Assembly (NCBI RefSeq): GCF_036850765.1
Contig: NC_089492.1
Location: forward strand, 167,460,296-167,524,295
DNA from: Saccopteryx bilineata
Taxonomy: Eukaryota > Chordata > Mammalia > Chiroptera > Emballonuridae
Reading direction: 5' to 3'
DNA: 64,000 bases
The translations under genes and the position numbers were made by a program. How positions within the stretch are numbered: the stretch's first letter is position 1; the number at the start of each line of letters is the position of its first letter. This document shows positions 12,233 through 22,545 of this stretch, piece after piece. The notes beneath the pieces were generated by a model, which was not told the DNA's origin, searched no databases, and saw nothing but the letters and a program-made list of their open reading frames with translations.

Positions 12233-13700
12233 CAGGAGTAGTCAACCTTTTTATACCTACCGCCCACTTTTGTATCTCTGTTAGTAGTAAAATTATCTAA
12301 CCACTCACCGGTTCCACAGTAATGGTGATTTATAAAGTAGGGAAGTAACTTTACTTTATAAAATTTATAAAGCAGAGTTACAGAAAGTTAAAGCATATAA
12401 TAATAATTACTTACCAAGTACTTTATGTCAGATTTTTGCTAAGTTTGGCAGAATAAATCTTTATAATACAACTTACTATAGTTAAATCCATCTTTTTATT
12501 TATACTTTGCATACATAGAAATTACATTAGTTAATTGAATTATTAGTGGGATCCCTGAGGCTGATGCTGGGAAATTAAATATTGAACATCCTGTTTAATT
12601 TTTGTGAGGAACAAACGAAGGTCTTTGCTTTTGAAAATATTCAGGCAGTTTCTTTCTTTTGTCATAATATGATTAACAGCACTAAATCCTGATTCCACAA
12701 GATATGAGGTAGGGAAAGGTATCAATAAACTGAAAACCATTTTCCACATATTTGGATATAAGACCGACATTTTTTTATTTTGTCATAGGTTTTTCTATCT
12801 ACCACTGTCGAATTTATGTTTACTTTCTTTATCATATCTAATTTCTAACAGTTCTTCTTGGCAAGTTGTATCAGCCTCTTCAGTATTTGCAGTAAAAGGT
12901 TTTTCATCCAGTCATATACCTTCAATTTCAAAATATCTTCAAATCATTTTTTCATGTCCAATTTAAATTTGCTGAGGTGACCTCTGAATCTGTCAATATC
13001 CTCTGGAGTTACATATTCTTTTACAGATGATAATTGAGGAAACTGATGAAATTCTCTCTTCAATAGATTATGACAAAGAAGTTCAAGTTTGTCAATAAAT
13101 AATAGCACGATACTTTGGCAACCTATAAGAGTTTTATTAGCTCCTTGAAGCTGCAAATTGACATTAGTCAGAAGGATTCAGGTGATGCTTATGACCTTGT
13201 AAAAGACATCATTCTTTACTGTTTTTAACTCTTGACACAGATTGGTCTCATTATTACTTTCAAAAAATTGTATGACACTATCATATAATGCTACAAATCT
13301 AGCCAAAGATGTACCCTTTGACAGCCACCGAATTTCTGTGTGCAAAAGTAACAATAAAATCTTCATTATTGTCCTGGCAAAACTGCCGAAACATTCTATC
13401 ATTCTTTGCATTGGATTTGATCGTGTTTACGGCTTGAATTATTATAGTTAATGATGAATGGAGATTTGTATTGATACGTAGATGTTTTCCTACAAGATGC
13501 TGTCTGTGCACTACACAGTGAATACATAAAACATTTGGCACTTCCTACTTCAAATAAGCAACAAATCCACTATAGCGACCTACCATTGATGGAGCTCCAT
13601 CAGTAGCGCATGCAACAATATTATTCAAAGGAATATTATTTTTTGTAAAGTATGTTCTCATAGTATTAAATATAGATAATTCTTTTGTATCTGTGTTGAG

Positions 13701-14299
13701 TGTAAGGACCAAGAGAAAATCAGAAAATAAGCAGGGCACTAATGGAACAGGGAACTTAAGGGTTACAGGCAGGTCCTGCTCCTGTTCTGTTAGGAATAAC
13801 ATGCCCAAGGTCGTTCAAGAAGCAGAGACAGATAGGGACTCTGGGAGGCTGAAAGAAAGAGAGAGAAAAAAGGAAAAAGAGACAAATGTTTGCATTCTAT
13901 TGGTTAAGAGACCCTTATCAGAAGTTTATGTTTGAAATTCTCCACTGAGTAATACCCCCCCATAACTGCGCACGACCTCCCTAGCAAATGACTAACAGCC
14001 ACATCAGCTTCTGTATGATGCTTGCTCATCCTAGACAGCCACCCTATAAAAAGGAGCCATTTTAGAAGCTCGGGGCTGCAGTGCTCCAGTCTCTTCGGAG
14101 GCGTGGGTTGCCTGCAGTCCCTGCGCAGGTTTGGGGGGCTGCAGTGTTCCCCTGTGTGGGTTACCTGCAGTCCCTGCACAGGTTTGGGGGGCTGCAGTGC
14201 TCCCTTGCATGGGTTGCCTGCAGTCCCTGCGCAGGTTTGCAATAAAATTTATAAAATTCACTTTGTGTCTGCTGTGGCCTATCTTGCTAGGATGTAACA
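13701..14299 (+). repeat. Solo endogenous-retrovirus LTR inside the hAT transposase
   Basis: The 599-bp element starts TGTAAGGACC and ends GGATGTAACA, giving TG...CA ends with a short inverted repeat. A 5-bp target-site duplication TTGAG flanks it exactly (13696-13700 and 14300-14304). Inside are a TATA box (14045-14052) and a polyadenylation signal AATAAA (14241-14246). Between these are three GC-rich imperfect tandem units. No gag, pol or env sequence is present, so this is a solo LTR left by recombination between two LTRs. Confidence 0.9.
14073..14239 (+). repeat. Three tandem GC-rich units in the LTR
   Basis: Three imperfect copies of about 52-61 bp, each opening GGGCTGCAGTG and closing GTCCCTGC(G/A)CAGGTTTG, lie between the TATA box and the polyA signal. 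They start near 14073, 14135 and 14189. Confidence 0.85.
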
Positions 14300-15733
14300 T
14301 TGAGATTTATTGCAAGTAGCATTTCTTCTCATATACATTGATTTCATCAAAATAGCATACATATGCAATCAATAAAGCATCATTATCTGCAATGGTAGAT
14401 TCGTCCAATTGCATGGAAAATGAAAAGTTTTGGAGAGCCTTATAAGTTTATTTTCAACAATTAACTTTAATTTCATCAATTTGTCACTTTACTGTCCTAT
14501 CGCTTAGAGGCAACGTTTTTAAAATTTGAGGTATATCCTGATGCATTAATGTTGAGATAAATTCTTTTATAGATGGTATTATTACAGTTTCTTCAATATT
14601 ATAGCTTTTACCACTTTTTGCAATTATTTGTTAAATGCGATAAGTGGCAATTAATCCATCTTCGTCTGTTGTATGCTGTTTCTTAAATAATGCAATGATA
14701 GTTGAACAATTTTGAATTTTTTTATATATTTCCTGAAAATATTCAATGGGCTTGTCCTTATCATTTGGATGCTTTGTAGAAAGATGTTCCCACAATTAAC
14801 TTGGCTTCATTGCCTCATTGGATAATCTTTTATGGCACAATAAACACATTGGATATTGTTTATTTGCAATAGAGTCTATGAAACCCATCTTCAGATACTC
14901 TGGCGAATAGCTGCGTGTGTATTTTTTTTTTTTTTTGAGACATGGGCTCATGATATTTCACAATATTTTGTTTGAAGCTGTAAGCACGTACTTGTTCTCA
15001 GAAATCTAACCACGTACTGACTTTAGTTTCAATTACATAACGATTTAACTTCACTTACGTACTGTGAACAAAACTTATGCGCTTAAAGTCTGTTGTGTGG
15101 TTGCAACATTATAAGTGTCATGGTTGAGCGAGAGTTTATCGAAACGAGACTAAGTTAGTGAGTATCCGTGGTTGTGCGTTTTATAAAATTTTATGAGGTG
15201 GGTATTGGCCAATGGCATCACTTCTTTATGATTGGGGCAAAGTAGTAAGACATCAACTAGTTTTGGCAGTCCAAGGGGGGTTCCTAGAATGTCACCCTAT
15301 TACCCTAAAATCTAGGAATCGAGACGAAAATATGAGTTAATTGGTGTCTCCATTGTCTGGCAGTTTCTGTCATAGAAAGTGTCAAACCATGCAATTCTTT
15401 GTCTATGGGGCAATAAAACAACAAACTGCTAGTTTTGGGGCAACAATAGCAGTCATAAACTGCCCGCCGGATCGGGTGGTGGGTGTGGACCCAAGGTCAG
15501 GTATGTGGTTGCTCACGGATGTGGGCCAGGTGGTTGCAAAAGAGGTCGGGTGCGGTCCCAATACAAATGCCCTGTAACAGTGTCTGACCGCTGTCCTGAT
15601 CTTGACTGGTCAACAGTTAGTCAATTAGAATGTAATCTCAGCGCCGTTTGGTTGCTCCCTTACTGCCCACCATGAAAGCTGGAATGCCCACTAGTGGGTG
15701 GTAGAGACCAGGTTGTCTACCATTGCTCTAGTG

Positions 15734-16263
15734 CAGGGGTCCCCAAACTTTTTACACAGGGGGCCAGTTCACTGTCCCTCAGACCATTGTAGGGCCGGAC
15801 TATAAAAAAAACTATGAACAAATCCCTATGCACACTGCACATATCTTATTTTAAAGTAAAAAACCAAAAACAAAACGGGTACAAATACAATATTTAAAAT
15901 AAAGAACAAGTAAATTTAAATCAACAAACTGACCAGAATTTCAATGGGAACTATGGGCCTACTTTTGGCTAATGAGATGGTCAATGTCTGGTTCTATATT
16001 TGTCACTGCTAGCCATAACAAGTGATATGACGTGCTTCTGGAGCCGTGACACATGCGTCCCACCTCACTGAAAGTAGTACTGTATGTGAGCAACGCCACG
16101 CTTTGTGGGCGCCACCACATACGGTACTCCAGCATCCGCATCCTGTGCTCCTCTCACTGACCACCAATGAAAGAGGTGCCCCTTCCAGAAGTTCAGCGGG
16201 GGCCGGATAAATGGCCTCAGGGGGCCGCATGCAGCCCGTGGGCCATAGTTTGGGGACCCCTTG
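15734..16263 (+). mobile_element. hAT-family MITE with exact 8-bp target-site duplication
   Basis: The element starts CAGGGGTCCCCAAACTTT and ends AGTTTGGGGACCCCTTG, a clear terminal inverted repeat. The 8-bp CTCTAGTG stands on both sides (15726-15733 and 16264-16271), fitting the hAT target preference nTCTAGAn. At 530 bp with no transposase coding it is non-autonomous. It is oriented arbitrarily as plus. Confidence 0.92.
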
Positions 16264-16271
16264 CTCTAGTG

Positions 16272-16721
16272 TCTAGGGTCAACTGCATTGTGGCACATTC
16301 TATCAACCTGCTTAAAGAAGCAGGGCTGACATCTCACCCTGTTGCTTTGGTGAACAGAGGAATTTCACACAACTGACCTGACTCTCAACAGCCCAAATCT
16401 GGGACACGTTAGGGATGTGAAAACAGTTCCACATCTGCATGATGCCTTCCATACTCCTTGCTCCAAGCTCCGAGGCACCAGAGACTTTCATTGGTGCCTC
16501 ACTAGCAAAGCAGCATCCTATCCAGAGCATGAGCCCAGACTCACCCTGACCACAGGAGGCCTCCCTGGCCCTCAGTAGGCAGGTTGGACCACATTCCTTC
16601 TGCATTCCAGACTCTGCTGTTCCAGGCAGAATTCCCAGCTGATAAGCCAAACTTCAATTGTTTCCCTTCCCACAAAATTGTAAATGGAAGATGTGTTGCT
16701 TTTCTTTCCCTGTCTCACTGT
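16272..16721. other. Unassigned sequence
   Basis: No recognisable repeat or exon. A minus-strand open frame at 16650-16312 has no features suggesting a real gene. Confidence 0.5.
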
Positions 16722-16735
16722 CTCCGCTGATTTTT

Positions 16736-16908
16736 TTTTTAATTTTTTTATTTATTCATTTTTAGAGAGAGAGGAGAGAGAGAAGGAGGAAGGAGCAGGA
16801 AGCATCAACTCCCACATGTGCCTTGACCAGGCAAGCCCGGGGTTTTGAACCAGCGACCTCAGCGTTCCAGGTCGATGCTTTGTCCACTACACCACCACAG
16901 GTCAGGCA
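16736..16908 (-). mobile_element. tRNA-derived SINE (VES-like)
   Basis: On the minus strand it reads CCTGACCTGTGGTGGTGTAG with a diverged RNA polymerase III box, then the shared CTTGCCTGGTCAAGGCACAT block, a CT-rich tract and an A-rich tail. Flanking target-site duplications match at 13 of 14 bases (CTCCGCTGATTTTT at 16722-16735, CTCTGCTGATTTTT at 16909-16922). Confidence 0.88.
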
Positions 16909-16922
16909 CTCTGCTGATTTTT

Positions 16923-17974
16923 AAAGAGTTTGCCACTTCCTCTCTTTTGGGGTGGATGCCCTTCTGTGACCCATGCTGCCAAGCCAAGCGCTCCACCAGC
17001 TCCATCTGGTGTGCAGAGCAAACAGCACTGGTGGGAGCTTCGGCGTTTGCCTCCCTTCAGAGTGAAATCTAATGAGGGGTGGGGATTCAGGGGCTGGGGG
17101 TCTCCTCATGCAACTGGCTCTTTCCCCCTCCACCCTTGTTCTCCCCTTCCTTTAGAAATCACATCTTCAAGCTCTGGTTCTCTGTGCTAAGGGAGGGACA
17201 GACATCACCCCTGTTCCTAAGTTTGCTAATGACAAACAGCCGGGAAGATGAAGACCTTGCCCCCACTCTCCTGGGAGAGCCATGCTCATACACAGCTCTG
17301 GGCCCAGTCCTTGGAAGGCAGGGTCCTTTTTGGTTTGAATTCCCAAGGGAAGTGGCTATTTTGAAACCAGCCTGGGGGGGGGGTGGTATGAAGATGACTG
17401 GCCACTCTCGTCCAGAAAGAGGGTGAGACTATCCAGAAGGTGAGAGGCCATCTGTGGCTGGTTTGAACACATTTTTTAAGTTTTACATTGGTTCTTTTCC
17501 CATACGATTTCCATAATGTTCCTGCTCTTTCTTTATTTTTCCATGAAAAACTATCCTTCTATAGTCTCCTGTTTATGACTCGCAGGGCTTAAAAAGTCTT
17601 GAGGATAAAAAACCCCCAAGCATGTTATTAGTGCCCAATAATGTGAAACTTGAAACAAAACTGTAAAGTGAGTTGAGATTTTCCCCAACACTCAACACCC
17701 ACCCCTACAACATGCACACACATTGTGCATGCCTCTCTCCCCACCTTAGCACCACTCTGAGCCTCCTGGCAGCCTGAGGCAGACCGAAGTGGCACTACCC
17801 ACCCACCCCCTTCCTGAGCAGTCCACTGAGCTCCAAGTTCACCTCTCACTCAATCACTTAATCTCTCTAATTCATTTAAATGGATGTGTTAATAGATGAT
17901 AATGGGAAATAACCATAACAAACCCCTACATATGTACAAAATGAAATACATTTCAAAGCACTGGACAGTTTTCA
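16923..17974. other. Unassigned sequence
   Basis: No exon, repeat family or regulatory signal recognised. It includes a short poly-G run at about 17373-17381. Confidence 0.5.
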
Positions 17975-18180
17975 AAGCTTTTATATTAATTATTTCCTTT
18001 GATAATGTTTTTTATATTAGCCTATTATTTAAGGCTGAAATTTTCTTCTCTTATGGATGAGGAGTTGAGATTCTTAGAGTTTAATGGTCTGGCCCAAAGC
18101 CACAGAACCAGAAGGATGGTAAGCTGGGCCTAGAGCCTAATATTCTGGAACCTGGTTCCCACACTGCAGCTGACGGTGGT
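17975..18180 (-). repeat. MIR fragment
   Basis: Old SINE core recognised on the minus strand from the pattern TGGATGAGGAGTTGAGATTC, then GCCCAAAGCCACAGAACCAG. This corresponds to the conserved 'gaggaaactgaggc ... ggtcacacagc' MIR segment. Confidence 0.6.
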
Positions 18181-18234
18181 TCTTCCAGCCTGAGTCTCCT
18201 TTTGGGAGAAGAGAGTAGCCATGCCTCCATTGTT

Positions 18235-18420
18235 TCAGAAGGCAGAGACATGCTGGAACCTTGGGGATCCTTGCTCATAGCACAGATTCTTGGACACCAT
18301 CCCATACCTATTGAATCTGAATCTCTGAGAGGAAGGATACAGGAATCTACTATTTAACAGCCTAATTTTTAAGATGATTCTTATACACACTGATGTCTGA
18401 GAACTTTTTACTTAAGTCAA
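18235..18420 (+). mobile_element. MER5A-like hAT MITE fragment
   Basis: Shows CACAGATTCTTGGACACCAT, then TATTGAATCTGAATCTCTGA, AGGAATCTACTATTTAACAG and GATTCTTATACACACTGATG. These are diverged matches to the MER5A consensus as I know it. Confidence 0.65.
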
Positions 18421-18637
18421 AGAACTAGCTTTCTAATGGTAAAATTTCAGACTTCTGAGAAAAAAGAGATTAAAAAACTATTTAAGAGACAGAAACTTTT
18501 ACACTGAAGGCCATTAATACTTTCTTTTTCTTTTGCATAGTTTCTAGAGAATGTTTTCCTTCTAGTCATAATGAAAAAATGTTACTTTTATGTTCATAAT
18601 TTTTTAATCGTATTGCTTCCAAAGCCACTCATCCTTT

Positions 18638-18880
18638 TTTATTTTATTTTATTTTAATTTATTGTGTTTACATATATTCTAGTGTCCCCCTGAATACATC
18701 ACCCCACCCCCATGTTCCCACAACATCTCCTTTGTCCCCCTCCCATCATCACCCTCCCCCCTTCCCTCCAGGGTTTGCTTTTTTGTTCTCACCCCAACCT
18801 ATCATTCCCTTTCCCTGTGGACCCTTTGATCTTGCCTCTGTCTCTATTCCGTTCCTCAGTTCATATTGTTCATTGGATTC
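18638..18880 (-). repeat. L1 copy C 3' UTR and A-rich tail
   Basis: On the minus strand this ends in (TAAAA)n-like tail sequence at about 18640-18660 and contains the G-rich tract (seen as CCCTCCCCCC on the plus strand at about 18730-18770). It follows the ORF2 C-terminus and lies next to the left copy of the outer target-site duplication. Confidence 0.8.
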
Positions 18881-20105
18881 CTCAAATGAGTGAGGTCATA
18901 CAATATTTTTTTTTCTCTACCTGGCTTATTTCACTTAACATAATAGTTTCCAGGTTCAGCCATGTTGTCACAAAAAGTAATATTTCCTTCTTTTTCATGG
19001 CCCCATAGTATTCCATTGTGTATATGTACCACTGCTTTTTAATCCACTTGTCCACTGACAGACACTTGGCCTGTTTCCAGATCTTGGCTATTGTAAACAA
19101 TGCTGCCATAAACATGAGGGTACATTTCCTCTTTTGAATCATTGATGTGGTATTCTTGGGATATATTCCTAAAAATGGTATGGCTGGGTCAAAAGGAAGA
19201 TTCATTTTTAATATTTTGAGGAATCTCCATACTGTTTTCCACAGTGGCTGCACCAGTCTGCATTCCCACCAGCAATACAGGAGGGTCCTCTTTCTCCACA
19301 TCCTAGCCAGCACTTATTCTGTGTTGTTTTGTTAATACATGCCATTTTCACTGGTGCGAAGTGATATCTCATTGTGGTTTTAATTAGCATTTCTCTAATG
19401 ATTAGTGATGTTGAGCATTTTTTCATCTGCCAATTGGCCACCTGTATGTCCTCTATGGAGAAGTATCTATTCATATCTTTTGCCCATTTTTTTAAATGAA
19501 TTGTTTATCTTTCTGGTGTTGAGTTTTACAAGTTCTTTATAAAGTTTGGTTATTTACTTCTTATCAGATGTATTGTTGAATATGAACTCCCATTGTGTGG
19601 TTTGTCCTTTTATTTTGTTCATATTGGCTTTAGCTGTGCAAAAGCTTTTTAGTTTGATATAGTCCCATTTGATTATCCTGTCATTAATTTCACTTGCCCG
19701 TGGAGATAATTCAGCAAATATATTGCTGCGAGTGATGTCAGAGAGCTTATTGCCTATGTTTTCCTCTAGGATGAGTATGGTTTTATGACTTATATTTAAG
19801 TCTTCTAACCATTTTAAGTTTATTTTTGTGCATGGTATAAGTTGGTGGTCTAGTTTCATTTTTTTGCAGGTAGCTGTCATATTTTCCTGACACCATTTGT
19901 TAAAGAGACTGTCTTTACTCCAATGTATGCTATTACCACCTTTGTCAAATATCAATTATCCATAAGATGCAGGTTTATTTCTGGGTTCTCTGTTCTGTTC
20001 CATTGATCTATATGCCTGTTCTTCTGCCAGTACCAAGCTGTTTTGAGTACAATGGCCTTGTAGTACAATTTGATATCAGGAAGTGTGATACCACCCACTT
20101 TATAC
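18880..20105 (-). pseudogene. L1 copy C ORF2, C-terminal part only
   Basis: Remnant of ORF2 covering the region after the RT catalytic core. Recognisable on the minus strand are [28 protein letters not shown], the knuckle region ([15 protein letters not shown]) and [14 protein letters not shown]. At least two frameshifts break it (near 19210-19310 and near 19500-19555). The endonuclease and RT catalytic motifs are missing because the sequence jumps at about 20105 directly to the ORF1/ORF2 spacer. It cannot make an enzyme. Confidence 0.88.
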
Positions 20106-20139
20106 TTTATTCTTTTCCCACTTTGATCTTTTTACAACA

Positions 20140-21040
20140 GGCCCCTTAGCATTTCTTGCAGCCTTGGTTTGGTTGTAGTGAATTTCTTGAATCTTTATTT
20201 ATTTTTGTCTGGAAAGCTTTTTATTTCTCCTTCGATTTTAAATGATAGCCTTGCTGGATAAAGTAGTCTTGGTTATAGGCTCTTGTTCTGCATTACTTTG
20301 AATATTTCTTGCCATTCCCTTCTGGCCTCAAGTGTTTCTGTTGAGAAGTTGGAAGTTATCCTTATGGGGGCTCCTTTGTAGGTGATAGTCTTTTTTTCTC
20401 TAGCAGCTTTTAATATTTTCTCTTTATCACTTAGCTTTGGTATTTTAATTATGATGTGTCTTGGTTTAGATTTCTTTGGGTTTCTCTTTAATGGTTCTCT
20501 GTGCTTCTTGAACTTGTGAGATGTTTTTCTGCCTTAATTGAGGGAAGTTTTCAGCTATGATATGTTTGAACAAAGTCTCTATATCTTGTTTTTTCTGTTC
20601 TTCAGGAACCCCTATGATGCGGAGGTTATTTCTCTTCATGTTGTCACAGAGCTCTCTCAGAGTTTCTGCAGACTTTTTGAGTCTCTTTTTTTTTTCTGCT
20701 CTGCTTCCGTGCCTTTATTTATCTTGTCCTCTAACTCGCTGTTTTGATTCTCAGCTTTATGCATCCTGCTTTTAATTCCTTCTATTGTGTTCTTCATTTC
20801 TGTTATTGAATTTGTCATTTCTGACTGATTCTTTTTATTATTTCAATTTCCTTTTTTATATTTGCTATCTATTTAGGTGTTCATAATGACCATCTATTGT
20901 TGTTCTAATATCTTTGAGAATCCTAACAATCGTTATTTTAAACTCTGCATCTGGTAATTTGGTTATATCTGACTCAATGAGGTCCTTTTCTGGGGATTTC
21001 TCTTGATTCATTTGTGTTGCATTTCTCTGCCTTCTCATTT
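20140..21040 (-). pseudogene. L1 copy C ORF1, broken
   Basis: Minus-strand ORF1 opening MRRQRNATQMNQEKSPEKDL (start codon near 21038), then TKLPDAEFKITIVRILKDIR. The frame breaks after the coiled-coil start at about 20865 and the RNA-binding part is seen only in pieces down to about 20140. The spacer after it leads straight into ORF2 C-terminal sequence. Confidence 0.85.
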
Positions 21041-22545
21041 TTTCTGTGTAAAAGAAAGTTTTGGCCACTGGAGTCCACTGGGTGTGGCCTCTATGTTCCC
21101 TAGGTGTGGTCTGTCTGCAGGCCTGCCACCCCCTCTGCTGTTGCTGCCTAGGGCGTTCGGGTATGGGCGTTGCCAGTGCCTGCCCACTGGGGCTGTTGCT
21201 GTGGTTTCTGCCTCTCCTTTACAGGAGTGGCTGTGATCACGCGCTTGGGTATACAAGCCTCAGTGGCCTTGGCCTTTTGCCCTGCCCCCACGGGTGGTGT
21301 TATGCTCAGCCCTGAGGGCAGGGGTGAGCATCTTTGCTCAGCTGTGGGTCTCCGCCTGATTTTGGGCTTTTGCCTTGCCCTTGCAGGAGGATCCTGCTCA
21401 TGAGATGGCTGCAAGCCTTGGCTGCACAAGGCCGGGCAGGACTGCATGCCCATGCTCAGTAGCAGGACTCCGCCTGTTCTGGGCTTTTGGCTCCACCCTC
21501 ATGGGAGGAGCCGGCTCCCAAGTCAGGCCTCTCGCCTTGGTTCTGTGTGCAGGGCAAGGCTGAGCTCCTGCGCCCTTGCTCAAGGGTGGGTCTCTGCCCC
21601 TTCTGGGGCTCCTGCCCTTCCCCTGCAGGCTGGATTGCAGGTGGCCTGCAGCTGGGCTTGACCATTTTTGCACGTCCCTTCTTCCCCAGTGGGCAAGACT
21701 GAGCTCACACCTGTGCCTCAGTGATGGCCAGCTGGCTTCCACCTTGCTGACAGAACTGCGCTTTTGTGTCCCACCACCACCCGCCCTCTGCCAAGCCCTC
21801 AGCTGTGTGGGTGGGGGCACTGCAGCTCAGACCCTAACATTCACTACTGTAGTCCCGAAAGCTCCCTAAGCAACTCTGCTCTGAGTGCCACGAGAGAGCT
21901 TGTTTGGCTGGTGTCCTGCTTCCCTTTGCTGGTATTGCTGTTTCCAGGGGAAATATTCACTTCAGATTTGGGGAGTGACTCGTCCCAGAGGTTAGGGTGG
22001 CTGTCTCTCAAAGTGTTTCTCCCTGTGCCTCCTAGATTACACTATCTTTCCTGCTACTCTGGTCCTCTCCTCTCTCCCTGTACCCCAGAGCTCCGGATGA
22101 GTGGTTGTGAGAGAGATTTTCTGTGCTGTCCCTTTAAGAAGAATCCTGGGTCTGCGAAATCAGTCTCTTTCTCACAAACAGTATCCTGTCTTATTTCCAA
22201 CTAAATACTGTCTATACACCTCTTCTAGGCTCTGGGGCTGCAGGCTGGAGCTTTGTTCCTGGGACTCAGGACCCTCCCCTCTCTCTCTGTAAACTCACTT
22301 CCCACCACGTGAGTCTCTCCTGGCTGCCATTCACTCCAGGGATTTGGGCAGCCCTCTCCGCGTTTCCGCTTTTCCTACCAGTCTCAGTGTGCCTTCTTCA
22401 GTGTTCCTTGGTGAAAGAGTCCTCTTAGTTAGTCCAAAGTTGGTTTTTCCAGATGATGGTTCTTAAATTTAGTTTGTAATCCACTTTGGTTCTGGGAGGT
22501 GAAAGTTGGTATGTCTGCCTACTCCATTGCCATCTTGTCTTCTCC
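21041..22545 (-). promoter_or_regulatory. L1 copy C 5' UTR (long, GC-rich)
   Basis: About 1.5 kb on the minus strand between the ORF1 start and the apparent L1 5' end at 22545, which reads GGAGAAGACAAGATGGCAAT, similar in kind to the AAGATGGC start of the other L1s. L1 5' UTRs carry the internal RNA polymerase II promoter. It is about 0.5 kb longer than the 5' UTRs of copies D and E because of a GC-rich block with repeated units at about 21190-21740. Confidence 0.75.
21190..21740 (-). repeat. Monomer-like tandem units in L1 5' UTR
   Basis: Imperfect units (in plus-strand reading) begin GGGCAGGGGTGAGC (21316), GGGCAGGACTGC (21434), GGGCAAGGCTGAGC (21552) and GGGCAAGACTGAGC (21691), spaced 118, 118 and 139 bp. 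A likely earlier unit starts near 21190. Shared inner words include GGGTCTCCGCCTG / GGACTCCGCCTG / GGGTCTCTGCCCC and GGGCTTTTG. Confidence 0.7.

Larger units (their letters stand above)
12541..14930 (-). pseudogene. hAT transposase, broken by stops and an LTR insertion
   Basis: Transposase that would cut and paste the surrounding hAT element. Reading leftwards from about 14930, a BED-type zinc finger is seen (CLLC followed by HLSTKH, about 14880-14790), with an in-frame stop just before the HLSTKH part. The first catalytic Asp lies in LDEST (codon 14403-14405), the second in ATDGAPSM (13599-13601), then HRQ and HTEIRWLSKG, and the C-terminal dimerisation block with the third acidic residue in YLVESGFSAV (Glu codon 12693-12695). 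So all three catalytic acidic residues remain. The gene is dead: several stops, a solo LTR between the first and second catalytic blocks, and a foreign-looking 27-bp stretch at 13172-13198 containing a stop. Confidence 0.85.
12233..15725 (-). mobile_element. Nearly complete hAT DNA transposon
   Basis: Imperfect terminal inverted repeats bracket the element: CAGGAGTAGTCAACCTTTTT at 12233 and, read on the minus strand from 15725, CAATGGTAGACAACCTGGTC. Removing the 599-bp LTR and its 5-bp duplicated target leaves about 2.9 kb, a normal length for an autonomous hAT. The sequences outside the ends (AGCTAAAG and CTCTAGTG) agree at only four of eight bases, so the target-site duplication is weak or eroded. 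The minus strand carries a decayed transposase. The 3' end abuts a second hAT MITE. Confidence 0.8.

Noticed and set aside
14022..14300. Repetitive open frames (Cys/Gly/Pro-rich) on both strands
   Set aside because: They are translations of the three tandem units in the solo LTR, present in several frames.
12233..15725. Domesticated hAT transposase gene (ZBED-like host gene)
   Set aside because: Inverted ends are still present, and stops, an LTR insertion and a filler segment break the frame, so it is a dead transposon and not a domesticated gene.
21398..21820. 140-codon minus-strand Pro/Arg/Ser-rich open frame and its overlapping neighbours
   Set aside because: They lie in the GC-rich L1 5' UTR repeats, occur in several frames on both strands, and reflect composition rather than coding.
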